Below are positions 48,601 to 59,953 of a stretch of 64,000 nt of DNA, one piece after another (positions within the stretch are counted from its first letter, which is position 1; each line of letters begins with the position of its first letter). Below the pieces are notes generated by a model. It did not search any database. It was given only the letters and a program-made list of their open reading frames with translations, and had not been told where the DNA came from. The DNA comes from Oenanthe sinensis (taxonomy: Eukaryota > Streptophyta > Magnoliopsida > Apiales > Apiaceae). Made by a program: the position numbers and the translations under genes. Location: positions 60,265,501-60,329,500 of the forward strand of contig CM053810.1 in assembly GCA_028671895.1 (NCBI GenBank). The letters are read 5' to 3'.

Positions 48601-49569
48601 TGTCATTTTAGAATGTTGTTGCATCAGTTGTAGAGATGTTGGAATGAAGTAATTGGTATTCATTTGTAGTTGTACTGCTGTTTAATTTGGACCTCTTTGT
48701 GACATTTTGGATGGCCTCTTGATAGAAGTTGAATCGTACCTAATTATTTAGGTTTTGTATTGTCGGATTACAAAGCAAGTTCTCATCGGAATGATGTTAA
48801 TTAACAGTTGTATGATTAGTTATCCATTGCGTGGGTGAAGGTGGGTTTTTTTTATTGTTCTGAAATAAAGTAAAGAAGGAAAAAATGAATTTAATAGTAC
48901 TGTAATGATTAATGAAAAATCAGTTGGCTTAAAACATAAAAGGTCGAGTAGTTTTTTATACTTTTCAAATTTGGGAAGATTGGGTATTATATATTTTTCG
49001 AATGATGTTATTTTAATCCATATTGCAATTATGGATTTATGGTACACCATTTGTTTGATTGAAGGCGGCGCTTTTATTGTTTTTTACCAAACAAAAGCTA
49101 CTTATTTTGGTCATGCACACCCTTCAACCATTCTCCATTTCTCTTTCTCTTCCACCTCAATTATCAACGCTTCGGTGGTTCTTTTTATCCTACAAGTTTC
49201 ATATTTTATCCCCATTACATGAAAAATCACGAAATTTCATTTTGGCTTCCATTTTATATATAATATAATATACTGGTGAAATATTTCCATTTTCAACATT
49301 CTTCAAATTGATTCGACCCTCATTTGCTTATAAATTTTATACTTAAAACAAATAATTTAGTGAATAAGTAAATATTTTTCCAACACTGCTTAGCAAAAAG
49401 AATTGTATCAGTCACTTTCAATCTTAATCAGTCAAATTATCCATTTAAACTATAAAATTATCTACATGTTTTGAGTTGCTTCTATTTTCTTATACAAAAA
49501 CAAGGAAGAAGAAGAATAAACAATGCACAAATATAGGGGTGGGGGTAAATTAACTTCTAAAAACGAGTA
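48601..49569. other. 3' UTR of FVE and downstream spacer
   Basis: The first 200-300 bp are probably 3' UTR (T-rich, with AATAAA-like GAAATAAAG near 48862). The rest has no supported gene. Confidence 0.4.
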
Positions 49570-49840
49570 CTCCCTCAGTTTCATATTAGTAGTCCACTCT
49601 AAAAAAATAACTCATATTAAGAAAATTTATTGTTGATTGTTTATACTCATATTTATTACATTGAATGAATATAATATATGGTATGGAGTTGATCTTGGAA
49701 ATATAAATTAGAGATATATGTAATAGAGTTGATTTTGAAAATATAAAATAGATTAAATTTTACATTGAAAGTTGAAGGGGACAATTATTTTGAAATAATT
49801 TTTTTTTTGAAAGTGTACAACTAATATAAAACGGTGGGAG
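49570..49840. mobile_element. Stowaway-like MITE
   Basis: The left end TA|CTCCCTCAGTTTCATATTA pairs with the right end TAATATAAAACGGTGGGAG|TA. Length 271 bp, TA duplication, non-coding interior. Confidence 0.85.
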
Positions 49841-49842
49841 TA

Positions 49843-51263
49843 ACAGTAAATTTATGATCGTTCTACTTTCTTTTTTTATAGGGGACTGTTAGCTGTTTAT
49901 ATGCTCCCTGACGTTGTAGTTGCGAAAAATTTAAAGGTTTTTTTCTAATATGTCCAAACTTAGAAGTTGTTTATAAATATATTCTATTTTTATTTGTATC
50001 TTCAAATATGTTTCATACACAATTTTCTTCATCTTAATAATCTTAGAAGGACACTTTTATCCTTCTAACTTAAATCAATTGAAATTCTAAAATAAATGTA
50101 ATATAATTATAATATAAATGCAATATTTATAAATTAAATACTCTAAATCTAAATTTGAGACTAAATTATTTTATTGAAATTTTTTAATATATGTTAAACA
50201 TATAAAGTTTAAAATAAAATTTGTCTTTAAAATTTTTGTTTCACAAAAAATTATTAAAAATGAAAATAAAAAAATAGTATTAAGATCTAAACAACCCATA
50301 TTGCATATATACATATAATAAGTTTCAATAATTTAATCATGTCATTATTTAAATAACTAGATAATAAAAAACATGTATTACAAAACTCATCTTCAAAAAA
50401 ATTAAATTACTATAAGATTAAAACTTGTAATAATAAAATAATTATATATTTACTCATTATTATAAATTATAAGTCATATAAAGTACGTTAAGTTAATCTA
50501 AGAATATATTAGTCTTAATATTCATATTTAAGTGTGATAATAATGTAATAGGACATATTTATAAAACATATATAAAAATGGACGTATTGATAAATGATCC
50601 CATTAATTTGGGACATATTATATAAATTCCCAAATTTAAAACATAAATAATAAATATATCAATATAAAGGAGAAGACGAAAACGGTTAGGTGGCGCTCCC
50701 AAATCGTTCCAATATTTTTTCTAATTTTCTGGAATTTGTGAATTAATAAATATTAAAAATTATAAAAAAATCTAAGTTACTTTATATTCTCCTAAACTTT
50801 CTCTAAATTATAAATAAAAAAATCTAAGTTACGTTATATTCTCCTAAACTTTCTACTCAAGTCAAGTATATTATTATTATTCATAAGATAATTTTCAAAA
50901 TTTTAGAAAAATACATTATTATACATAAATTAATTAGAAATTTTAGAAAATATATTAAATTATTAAAAATCGAAACTATTTTGATTTTTCAAAAACACAG
51001 TATCAATAATAAAAAAGTTAATTTTATTCTTTTACCTAAATTGAATGTGTTTTTCATCTAAAAAATAATAGATCATCACTTATATAAATTAAAGTTAAAG
51101 CATCAAAAAATAAATCACAACAAATTTATCACAAATCTATTTACATTCAACGTCTAATACATCATTAATTACACTCTCTTGAATGTTTTGAATAACAATA
51201 GACACGATTGAAAGATAAGAGTGAAAGTATGCACGATGTAGGAGGCAATCAATACACAAACAG
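49843..51263. other. AT-rich intergenic DNA
   Basis: No gene or complete element can be recognised. A short local duplication around 50770-50860 repeats ATCTAAGTTAC and TATTCTCCTAAACTTTCT. Confidence 0.4.
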
Positions 51264-51492
51264 GTGATCAATTTGGTCTTGACATGATTTTAATTGATGA
51301 GAAAGTTAATAATTTTTTATTATTTATTAATTTATTACAATTATGCATTCGTACTAACTTTTTGATACTTTAATATATATAATATTACTAATATTTATCT
51401 AGATGTCGTGGACTGTTTGACCTACATTAGTGGCATTGATATTGTTAGCGGCGTATGGAAAAAAAAGAGATCTTATGATCATAACAAATTAG
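51264..51492 (+). pseudogene. Possible replication protein A-like (OB-fold) fragment
   Basis: Two short reading frames, separated by an intron-like stretch with an acceptor TATCTAG at about 51406-51412, read DQFGLDMILIDEK and then DVVDCLTYISGIDIVSG with KKRDL before TAG at 51490. This order resembles the RPA1-like OB-fold family abundant in plant genomes and in Helitrons (LDMVLID... then DVIG...KRDL). The similarity is short and recalled from memory, so the call is weak. Confidence 0.35.
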
Positions 51493-51904
51493 TAAGTTGT
51501 GAATAATAATACACATATATATTTTGAAATTATTATTTTATTTTGTAATATTTATAAATTTAATACTATTATTTTGGTTTAATATAATTTTGTTATATCA
51601 AATTTTATCATATGCAATTCAGTCACTAATAATGTAACTTTGTGGGAAAAATTTGTTTAGTCATTTGATCAAAACCTATACAAGGAAGATGGTGAACCAT
51701 ATATATTAATAATTACATTTGCACAGTTTAAAAAATTCAAATGTAATAATCTTATCAGCATGTTCTTATAATTTACAATTTGGAAAATAACAAATACATA
51801 ATGTTATTTTTAATATTTGTTATTATTGTTGCTTAATGTTCGTAATAATTTTATTAATTATTTGATTTATGTTCCAATTTTTTTTACTGTTGAAACCTGC
51901 AGCC

Positions 51905-51909
51905 GCTAT
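51905..51909. repeat. Target-site duplication GCTAT, left
   Basis: GCTAT immediately precedes the 5' LTR and is repeated exactly at 63141-63145 after the 3' LTR, which marks one integration event. Confidence 0.95.
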
Positions 51910-53315
51910 TGTTAGTGGACTTTTTTGTCCACTATATACGTTCCAATTTGGCTTAAATTGATCGCTAGTGCCCAAGTATTTAGTGTCTTTTGATGTGTTT
52001 TATGTTTTTGGTGTGCAGATTCCCAAGCGAAGGAGAATTGATGAATATTTGCATAAATTGGTGGTACATGAGCTAGGAATTAAAAGGAGGAAGATCAAGG
52101 CTTGAGCTGAGGTCGAAAGAAGGCAAGACGAGTCGCTAAAGGAGCAAAGTTTCAAGGAATTCAACTGCAGGGCAGAAGCATCAGGTGCACCCTCCCTTCA
52201 GCAAGCGCGCCCGCGCTCCTTTAAGCAGGCACGCCCGCGCCCTGCCAAGCGCCCCCGCGCCACATCCGAGCTCCAGTTGCTGATTTTTGCAGTTTGGTCC
52301 GTTTTGAAGCCCAGGAAGCAGCAAGCCCATGGATCATTATTTTATGTAACCTAGTATAAAAACATAAGGATTATTATTATTATCTATCTAGAAAATTCAG
52401 TAAGCACGTAGGGTTTTATTATCAGTCAAGAGGCAGAGTACTTTGTGAGCCGTCAAGCTATTTTTCTTTTGTAATTTTCTACACGTGGATTATCGGTTGT
52501 TTCTTTTACTCTTGCAATTAATATCAGTCTTTTATGTTTAATTGTTTATTTACTATGTTTTCATATGAACCCATGATGTCGGCTAGGCCAATTATGGGCT
52601 AATCGTTGTCATGGGGTTTTAATGGATTTTTCTATCGATTCTAGATATTGATTGTTTTTATGCCTAAGTGTGTGATTGTTATGGATATCCTAGTATGGTT
52701 AAGCTTATTCGTTGTAAATGCGTCGCGAACATTTATGATTGTTTGTTAAATCCTTGTGAATGCGAAAGTGGATCTAGGGTTTAGAACATGCCATGCTAGC
52801 ATAGGTTTTTGCATGTTAAGAGCATGTATTAATTTGTGGTGTAATTCTAACCGTCTTGCACTGACTATGTGATTTTATGGATTCTTGTGCTTAAGCCATT
52901 ATGTTTTCAATCTCTGTAGACATATAGGGACTAAGTATAGTGGTTGACTATTTGACTTCTATCTTTTGTGGATGTTCATTAGGATGGTATGCGTGCAACG
53001 AAAGTTGGCGTTTATCAGTTTAGAGGGTCTGATCAGTTATCATCACTTTCACATGCTAGGTTGAAAAGGCATAAGATTCTAGATGAGATAGTTAATGAAG
53101 TTAAAATCCCATGTTTATTTAATATAAGTAATTCTTTAAGTTTTAATCATTAGTTTAATCAAACTCCAGTTGTTATTTTCTTAGCAGTGGTAGTTAATCA
53201 TACTCTGGTGTATAAGTGAACTAAACGTAAGCAAGTTGAGTCTCTGTGGGAACGAATCCTACTTATTTCTGTATTACTTGTGACCACGTTCTCTTGCGTG
53301 AATAAAGTGCGAACA
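51910..53315 (+). repeat. 5' LTR
   Basis: It begins TGTTAG and ends GAACA. AGTGGAC and GTCCACT at its start form a perfect 7-bp stem (51914-51934). A TATA-like TATAAAAA lies at 52355-52362. A GC-rich block at about 52183-52262 has repeated GCGCGCCCGCGC words. Compared with the 3' LTR, the changes in this block are CG to TG or CA. Confidence 0.96.
52355..52362 (+). promoter_or_regulatory. Probable LTR promoter TATA box
   Basis: TATAAAAA in the middle of the 5' LTR; the same sequence is in the 3' LTR. It is the best candidate for the U3/R transcription start. Confidence 0.55.
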
Positions 53316-53321
53316 AGTTTT

Positions 53322-53339
53322 TGGCGCCGCTGCCGGGGA
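53322..53339 (+). other. Primer-binding site, tRNA-Asp type
   Basis: TGGCGCCGCTGCCGGGGA starts six bases after the 5' LTR. It complements the 3' end of plant tRNA-Asp with one mismatch (from memory of the tRNA), the primer used by Athila/Tat elements. Confidence 0.85.
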
Positions 53340-53458
53340 CTCGGTTCATTGTTTTATTTAGTTAATGTGCTTATCATCAGTGGTCGTTAGATATCACTGA
53401 CTGAGATTTGTTATTAATCGTTCTTGTTTGTTACGTGAATTCAGGTAATTGATCGTGT

Positions 53459-56350
53459 ATGCGTACTCGTTCTCAATCGAGTAAGGAAAAACTGGAAGAA
53501 CACTTAGACGAAGAAGAGGGAATTGCAGTTCCAGAAATTGAACCAGAAATAGTAATGGGGGATCCAGTGAAAGCTCTTAAGGATTACTCTCAACCGAAGA
53601 TCAATGACATTCAGTCAAGCATTGTTAGGCCGGCTATTGCAGCTAATAATTTCGAAATCAAGCCGGGCACAATTCAAATGGTTCAGAATTCTGTGCAGTT
53701 TGGGGGTTCACCTGCTGAGGACCCTAATATGCATATCAGAGACTTCATCGAGATCTGTGATACCTTTAAAACCAACGGGGTTTCTGAAGATGCTATAAAA
53801 CTGAGGCTGTTTCCATTCTCTCTACGAGACAAGGCAAAGAGCTGGTTGCATTCGCTGCCAGCAGGTTCTATAACTACTTGGGAGGATCTCGCACAAAAGT
53901 TTCTGACTAAATTCTTTCCTATGGCTAAGACGGCAGCCATGAGGAATGCTCTTACACAGTTCAATCAACATTCTGGAGAAACGTTGTGTGAAGCTTGGGA
54001 AATGTATAAAGAGATGCTTCGAAAGTGTCCCCATCATGGGATGCCAGATTGGATGGTCATTAATGGTTTCTATAATGGATTGAATCATTCACGACCTATG
54101 CTTGATGCAGCATCTGGAGGAGCTCTTTGGGCCAAGAGCTATGAAGAAGCTTATGACTTGATTGAAATGATGGCTGCCAACGAGTATCAGAATCCTACTC
54201 AGCGATTGCCGCAGAGTAAAACTGCAGGTGTTTTTGAAGTGGACGCTGCCACTGCTATAACAGCTCAACTACAGGCTTTATCTATAAAGGTGGACGCATT
54301 ATCCAAGGCAGGAATTCAGCAAGTCGCTATGGTTTGTGATTTATGTGCAGGTGCTCATGATACAACTCAGTGTGCTATTTCTAGCGATTCAGCGTATTTT
54401 GTCGGCAACTTTCAGAAACCTACACAACCGGCACCTAATACATATCACCCCAACAACAGGAATCATCCTAACTTCAGTTGGAGCAACAATCAGAATGCCA
54501 GTCCACAACCATCGCAGGGTCAGCAATTTGGAACAAGGCCTTTCAACAATTCTGTTCCTCAACAATCTTATGCACCAAGACAATCATACAACCCTCCTGG
54601 TTTTCATCAACAATCTCAGGGAGGACAAGGGCACTCAAATGAAAAGTCAGAGATGGAGGAACTGAGAATGATGTATAAGAGTCAAGCTGTAACGCTGAAG
54701 ACATTGGAAAATCAAATTGGTCAACTAGCAAGTGCTCTTCTACACAGACCTCAAGGACAATTACCAAGTGACACAGAGGCTAACCCAGGCAAGAAAGAAA
54801 GCAAGGAACAAATACACGCTATTACATTGCGTTCTGGAAGGGTTACGAACAATCAGGAGGTCGAAATTCCACAAAACGAAGAACGTCAGCATTCTGGGCA
54901 GGAGGTGCAGGACGGGCGCGCTTCCTCAGGCGCGGGCGCGCCTCACCTTACTGCCGGGAGGGGAATTTCTGCAGAAAAAGTTGCGCAGGAGGAGCCGATT
55001 AAGGAAAAAAGAAATGATTCAGAAGAGAAAAGCAGTTCAGAGACAGACAGTGTTCACAAGGAAGTATTTCCTCCTCCACCATTCCCTAAAAGGCTTCAGA
55101 AGCAAAAATCAGATAAACAGTTTGCTAAATTCTTGGAAGTTTTTAAGAAACTACACATCAACTTACCTTTTGCTGAAGCGCTGGAGCAAATGCCAAGCTA
55201 CGCCAAATTCATGAAAGGCATTCTATCTAGGAAACTGAAGCTAGAAGAGTTAAACACTGTTGCCTTGACGGAAGAGTGTAGTGCAGTATTGCAGCAGAAG
55301 TTACCACCAAAGTTGAAGGATCCTGGTAGTTTCACTATACCATGCATAATTGGGAATTTGGCGTTCGACAAATGTTTGTGCGATTTGGGAGCAAGCATCA
55401 ACCTCATGCCATACTCTATATTCTTACAACTTGGTCTTCCTGAGCCGAAGCCAACTAACATGTCACTGCAGTTGGCGGATCGTTCAATCACTTATCCGCG
55501 AGGAATTGTCGAAGATGTGTTGGTAAAAGTCGACAAACTAATCTTTCCAGCAGATTTTGTCATCCTTGATTTTGAAGAAGACAAGAAAATCCCTATCATT
55601 CTTGGGAGACCATTCTTGGCAACGGGAAAGACATTGATTGACGTACAGAAGGGAGAACTCACCATGAGAGTGCACGATCAGAATGTCACATTCAATGTGT
55701 TCAAAGCAATGCAATTTCCAACAGAAGAAGAGCAATGCTTTAAAGTAGATGTAGTGGAATCTGCTGTGCAAGTAAAAATTGAACACATGCTTATGGATGA
55801 TACACTGGAAAAGGCTCTACGTGGGGACTTTACAATTGAAGAGGAAGAGGTTGAAGAACAGGTACAGTATCTGAATGCTTCTCCTTGGCAACAAAAATTT
55901 GAAAAACCAGAATCGTTGGGTTTATCTGAATTGAGAGAATCACATCAGCGATTGAAACCATCTATCGAGGAAGCACCAAAGCTAGAGCTCAAACCATTGC
56001 CTGATCACTTAAGGTATGCTTCTCTTGGGGAATCATCTACTTTACCTGTGATTATTGCTGCTAACCTTACAGGTCCTGAAGAAGAAAAGCTGTTAAGGGT
56101 TCTCAGGGAATTCAAATCAGCCATTGGGTGGACTATTGCAGACATTAAAGGAATCAGCCCTGCCTATTGCCAGCATAAGATCCCGCTGGAAGAAGGTAGT
56201 AAGCCAACAGTGGAACATCAGAGAAGGCTCAATCCACTCATGAAGGAAGTAGTGAAGAAGGAAATTATTAAGTGGTTGGATGCAGGGATTATCTATCCTA
56301 TTTCTGACAGTGCTTGGGTGAGTCCAGTTCAATGTGTGCCAAAGAAATGA
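53459..56350 (+). CDS. Gag-protease and N-terminal reverse transcriptase part of the polyprotein
   Basis: A 963-residue ORF from ATG 53459, 119 bp after the primer site. The N-terminal part is an Athila-like gag (VQFGGSPAEDPNMHIRDF, LRLFPFSLRDKAKSWL). A zinc-knuckle-like CX2CX3HX4C starts at residue 293. A Gln/Asn-rich linker follows. The aspartic protease has CDLGASINLMP with the catalytic Asp at residue 642, then PIILGRPFL. The end enters the reverse transcriptase (EEGSKPTVEHQRRLNP, SAWVSPVQCVPKK) and stops at TGA 56348-56350. The next ORF continues in the same frame, so the stop interrupts a single polyprotein. The linker contains a GC-rich insertion (54913-54945) also seen in the LTR. Confidence 0.93.
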   Translation: MRTRSQSSKEKLEEHLDEEEGIAVPEIEPEIVMGDPVKALKDYSQPKINDIQSSIVRPAIAANNFEIKPGTIQMVQNSVQFGGSPAEDPNMHIRDFIEICDTFKTNGVSEDAIKLRLFPFSLRDKAKSWLHSLPAGSITTWEDLAQKFLTKFFPMAKTAAMRNALTQFNQHSGETLCEAWEMYKEMLRKCPHHGMPDWMVINGFYNGLNHSRPMLDAASGGALWAKSYEEAYDLIEMMAANEYQNPTQRLPQSKTAGVFEVDAATAITAQLQALSIKVDALSKAGIQQVAMVCDLCAGAHDTTQCAISSDSAYFVGNFQKPTQPAPNTYHPNNRNHPNFSWSNNQNASPQPSQGQQFGTRPFNNSVPQQSYAPRQSYNPPGFHQQSQGGQGHSNEKSEMEELRMMYKSQAVTLKTLENQIGQLASALLHRPQGQLPSDTEANPGKKESKEQIHAITLRSGRVTNNQEVEIPQNEERQHSGQEVQDGRASSGAGAPHLTAGRGISAEKVAQEEPIKEKRNDSEEKSSSETDSVHKEVFPPPPFPKRLQKQKSDKQFAKFLEVFKKLHINLPFAEALEQMPSYAKFMKGILSRKLKLEELNTVALTEECSAVLQQKLPPKLKDPGSFTIPCIIGNLAFDKCLCDLGASINLMPYSIFLQLGLPEPKPTNMSLQLADRSITYPRGIVEDVLVKVDKLIFPADFVILDFEEDKKIPIILGRPFLATGKTLIDVQKGELTMRVHDQNVTFNVFKAMQFPTEEEQCFKVDVVESAVQVKIEHMLMDDTLEKALRGDFTIEEEEVEEQVQYLNASPWQQKFEKPESLGLSELRESHQRLKPSIEEAPKLELKPLPDHLRYASLGESSTLPVIIAANLTGPEEEKLLRVLREFKSAIGWTIADIKGISPAYCQHKIPLEEGSKPTVEHQRRLNPLMKEVVKKEIIKWLDAGIIYPISDSAWVSPVQCVPKK

Positions 56351-56353
56351 GGA

Positions 56354-58882
56354 ATGACGGTGGTAACTAACGAAAAGAACGAACTCATTCCTACACGGAC
56401 AGTAACTGGCTGGAGAATATGCATGGATTACAGGAAGCTGAACAAAGCTACTAGGAAGGATCACTTCCCTCTTCCTTTCATTGATCAAATGCTAGACCGA
56501 CTGGCCGGCCATGAATACTTTTGCCTTCTGGATGGATATTCGGGTTACAATCAGATCTGCATTGCTCCAGAGGATCAGGAGAAGACAACATTTACATGTC
56601 CGTTTGGTACCTTCGCTTTTCGAAGGGTTTCATTCGGGTTATGTGGTGCACCTGGCACTTTTCAGAGGTGCATGATGGCAATTTTTTCAGACATGATTGG
56701 TAAGACAGTGGAAGTCTTCATGGATGATTTTTCAGTATTTGGGGTTTCTTTTGACGAATGTCTACACAATCTTAGCATGGTTCTGAAAAGATGCGTGGAG
56801 ACTAATCTGGTTCTCAACTGGGAGAAATGCCATTTCATGGTACAGGAAGGAACTATTCTTGGACACAAGGTGTCACGTCGAGGCCTGGAAGTGGATAAAG
56901 CAAAAATAGAGACAATTGAAAATCTTCCACCGCCTACTTCAGTGAAAGGAATTCGTAGTTTCCTCGGTCATGCAGGTTTCTACAGAAGATTCATCAAGGA
57001 CTTCTCCAAAATTTCCAAACCTTTGTGTAAGCTGTTGGAGAAGGATGTTCCCTTCAAATTCGATGATGATTGTATGACAGCCTTTGAGACATTGAAGAAG
57101 AAGTTGATTTCAGCACCTGTGATCATCGCCCCAGATTGGAATGAACCTTTTGCTATGATGTGTGATGCTAGCGATTTTGCAGTAGGGGCTGTTCTTGGTC
57201 AGAAGAAAGACAAGATTTTTCATGTTATCTACTATGCAAGCAAGACACTCAATGATGCGCAATTGAATTACACAACCACAGAGAAGGAGCTGTTAGCCAT
57301 TGTATATGGTTTTGAAAAATTCAGATCATACTTGCTTGGTACGAAAGTGACGGTGTATACTGACCACGCAGCTATTAGGTATCTGCTTTCCAAGAAGGAT
57401 TCTAAACCCCGCCTGATTCGATGGATTCTCCTACTTCAAGAATTCGACGTGGAGATCAAAGATAGAAAAGGGACCGAAAATCAGGTAGCTGATCACCTCT
57501 CACGATTGGAAGATCCTGGTAAATCACGAGACAGTACTCTCATCAATGACTCCTTTCCGGATGAACAACTGTTTGGAGTACAAGAAGAAGAACCATGGTA
57601 TGCTGATATTGTGAATTATCTGGTAAGTCAAATTGTTCCACCTGAGTTGTCGCCAGCTCAACGGAAGAAATTCATGCACGACGTCAAGTGGTTCCGTTGG
57701 GATGAACCATACCTGTTTAAACAAGGGGCTGATCAGATTATCAGAAGGTGTGTACCATATAGTGAGACTGAAGCCATTCTAAGGGATTATCATGCCACAG
57801 CTTATGGAGGCCATTATGGAGGTGAAAAGACAGCTACTCGTATTCTGCAGGCAGGATTTTATTGGCCATCACTATTCAAGGATGCTCATCAGTTTGTAAC
57901 CAGATGTGATCGTTGCCAGCGAGTAGGCAACATTTCAAAAAGGGATGAGATGCCCCTTAATGTAATGCTAGAGGTAGAAATTTTTGATGTGTGGGGGATC
58001 GACTTCATGGGCCCGTTCATTCCATCTTGCAATAACCAATACATCTTGCTAGCTGTGGATTATGTCTCCAAATGGGTTGAGGTCAAGGCACTTCCAACTA
58101 ATGATGCCAATGTAGTGCTCAACTTCCTTCACAAGAACATTTTCACCAGATTTGGGACTCCAAGGGTCATTATCAGCGATGAGGGTTCTCACTTCTGCAA
58201 TCGAAAGTTCACTAACCTGATGGCAAAATTCCACATCAACCATCGGGTGGCGACAGCATACCACCCTCAAACCAATGGTCAAGCTGAAGTCTCAAACCGT
58301 GAGATCAAACGCATTCTGGAAAAAGTGGTAAGTCCTTCGCGGAAGGATTGGTCTTTAAAACTGGATGAAGCTGTGTGGGCCTACCGAACTGCGTTCAAAA
58401 CACCTTTGGGGATGTCACCATATCAACTAGTCTATGGAAAAGCTTGTCATCTACCGGCAGAACTGGAACACAAGGCTTATTGGGCATTGCAGAAACTGAA
58501 TTTTGATTATCAAGCCGCAGGGGAAAAGCGGATGGTACAAATCAATGAAATGGATGAATTTCGTCTACAAGCTTATGAGAATAACAAGCTCTACAAGGAA
58601 AAAGTGAAAAGATGGCATGATCGTCGGTTGACAACAAAGGTATTGGTTCCTGGTCAATTAGTTTTATTATTTAACTCTTGTCTGCGATTGTTTCCAGGAA
58701 AACTTAAGTCAAGGTGGTCAGGACCCTTTGTTGTGAAAACTGTGTATCCACACGGAGCTGTGGAGATTTATGAAAAGACCCCAGATCAAGCGTTTAAAGT
58801 CAATGGTCAGAGATTGAAGCCGTATTTGGGAGAACAAGTAAATCGCGAAGCTGAAGTCGCGATTCTGTCAACCTCGGATTGA
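56354..58882 (+). CDS. Reverse transcriptase, RNase H and integrase part of the polyprotein
   Basis: An 842-residue open stretch that continues the previous frame after its stop; the ATG at 56354 is internal and unlikely to be a normal start. Reverse transcriptase motifs are [36 protein letters not shown] and FMDDF, with catalytic Asp at residues 124-125. RNase H has [10 protein letters not shown] (Asp 271), the TTTEKELLA block and [11 protein letters not shown]. Integrase has an HHCC zinc region (GGHYGGEKT...CDRCQR) and a DDE triad at Asp 550, Asp 609 and Glu 645 (35 residues between the last two). All catalytic residues examined are present. It ends at the stop 58880-58882. Confidence 0.93.
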   Translation: MTVVTNEKNELIPTRTVTGWRICMDYRKLNKATRKDHFPLPFIDQMLDRLAGHEYFCLLDGYSGYNQICIAPEDQEKTTFTCPFGTFAFRRVSFGLCGAPGTFQRCMMAIFSDMIGKTVEVFMDDFSVFGVSFDECLHNLSMVLKRCVETNLVLNWEKCHFMVQEGTILGHKVSRRGLEVDKAKIETIENLPPPTSVKGIRSFLGHAGFYRRFIKDFSKISKPLCKLLEKDVPFKFDDDCMTAFETLKKKLISAPVIIAPDWNEPFAMMCDASDFAVGAVLGQKKDKIFHVIYYASKTLNDAQLNYTTTEKELLAIVYGFEKFRSYLLGTKVTVYTDHAAIRYLLSKKDSKPRLIRWILLLQEFDVEIKDRKGTENQVADHLSRLEDPGKSRDSTLINDSFPDEQLFGVQEEEPWYADIVNYLVSQIVPPELSPAQRKKFMHDVKWFRWDEPYLFKQGADQIIRRCVPYSETEAILRDYHATAYGGHYGGEKTATRILQAGFYWPSLFKDAHQFVTRCDRCQRVGNISKRDEMPLNVMLEVEIFDVWGIDFMGPFIPSCNNQYILLAVDYVSKWVEVKALPTNDANVVLNFLHKNIFTRFGTPRVIISDEGSHFCNRKFTNLMAKFHINHRVATAYHPQTNGQAEVSNREIKRILEKVVSPSRKDWSLKLDEAVWAYRTAFKTPLGMSPYQLVYGKACHLPAELEHKAYWALQKLNFDYQAAGEKRMVQINEMDEFRLQAYENNKLYKEKVKRWHDRRLTTKVLVPGQLVLLFNSCLRLFPGKLKSRWSGPFVVKTVYPHGAVEIYEKTPDQAFKVNGQRLKPYLGEQVNREAEVAILSTSD

Positions 58883-58970
58883 GGACCTGAAGTAACGTCC
58901 GGCTAAATGACGTTAACGACAGCGCTCGTGGGAGGCAACCTACGGCTTGAATGGTAAATTTTATTCTTAT

Positions 58971-59019
<49 letters not shown>

Positions 59020-59326
59020 CAAAAACACAAAAAAAATTGAAAAATTGCAGTAGCCTCAGGCGCGGGCGCGCTCCGGGAGGCGCGGGCGCCCTGAGTGCGG
59101 CTGTTAAAAAACCGAAAAAAAAAAATAAAAAGTATAAAAACAAAAGATATCAGCAATTTTATGTTTTAAATCAGTTTTTAGCCCAAGCCCAGCCACTCTA
59201 ACTTGTTAAAAGCCTTCACACACCCTAACCCTAACCTAATTTTTACTTTTCATCTCTCATTCACACACATACATACAAATATACACGCACTGCATCTCAT
59301 CTCTTCACACTTCTACAACTCAATCA
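58883..59326 (+). other. Spacer between pol and the extra ORF
   Basis: It contains an (AT)n tract at about 58973-59018 and a GC-rich block at 59055-59094 (CAGGCGCGGGCGCGCTCC) that repeats the LTR and gag GC module. The last 100 bp are pyrimidine- and A-rich, like a leader for the following ORF. Confidence 0.7.
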
Positions 59327-59953
59327 ATGGCACCCAAGAGATCTAGGCGCTCAGGGACTTCAAGTTCTTCTTCGAGTGGGGGAGTTGTGCCCCAATTCAA
59401 TTCACCGGAGGCCCAAGTTGAGTTTGCACGATTGATGACCAAATCTGTGGTCAAGGAAAGGGGATTTATTCCGGGTGTTCTTGATGGGTCTCTAATCGCG
59501 ATGGTTAGTGAGCGCGGTTGGGAGACCGTGTGTGAGGCTGCGGAGGCGATACCATTGAGTATCGTTAGGGAGTTCTATGCCAATGCCAAGCAGGAGAAGA
59601 ATGGGTATTCTGCAGTTCGAGGGTATATTGTGGATTATACTCCTGCCGCCATCACTAGGGTTTTGAATTTGCCAGCACCGCAGGAGGGAGTGGAAGATTT
59701 TGGGTTGAAGACCCGTGGGGAGGTTGACCTTGAGGCCATCCTGCGGGATATGACAGTTCCCGGCACTACTTGGAAGCGCAGGGCAGGCTCTACTGAGCCG
59801 GTTACCTTCTCCGCCATGGCTTTGAACCCGTATGCTAAGGCCTGGAACCTGTTTCTGTGTGCTAACATTGTGCCATCGTCACACACTCATGAGGTGACAG
59901 TGGATCGGGCTATTTTGTTGGGGGTATTCTCAGCGGGCGATACATCGACCTAG
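59327..59953 (+). CDS. Extra ORF of Athila type, N-terminal part
   Basis: A 208-residue ORF begins MAPKRSRRSGTSSSSSSGG and continues with FARLMTKSVVKERGFIPG, VREFYANAK, VRGYIVDYTPAAITRVLNLP and AMALNPYAKAWNLFLCANIV. This is the domain often annotated as putative plant transposon protein in the 3' part of Athila-type elements, the position of the env-like ORF. Its biochemical role is unknown. I see no clear signal peptide or membrane span. The frame is lost near 59925-59940 and stops at 59951-59953, while similarity-like sequence continues in another frame. Confidence 0.75.
   Translation: MAPKRSRRSGTSSSSSSGGVVPQFNSPEAQVEFARLMTKSVVKERGFIPGVLDGSLIAMVSERGWETVCEAAEAIPLSIVREFYANAKQEKNGYSAVRGYIVDYTPAAITRVLNLPAPQEGVEDFGLKTRGEVDLEAILRDMTVPGTTWKRRAGSTEPVTFSAMALNPYAKAWNLFLCANIVPSSHTHEVTVDRAILLGVFSAGDTST

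Noticed and set aside
54732..55214. 160-codon ORF overlapping gag
   Set aside because: Out-of-frame shadow of gag-pol, without independent features.
56348..56350. In-frame TGA read as programmed stop suppression
   Set aside because: It lies inside the reverse transcriptase and not at the gag-pol border, and no readthrough context is evident; a simple nonsense mutation is more likely.
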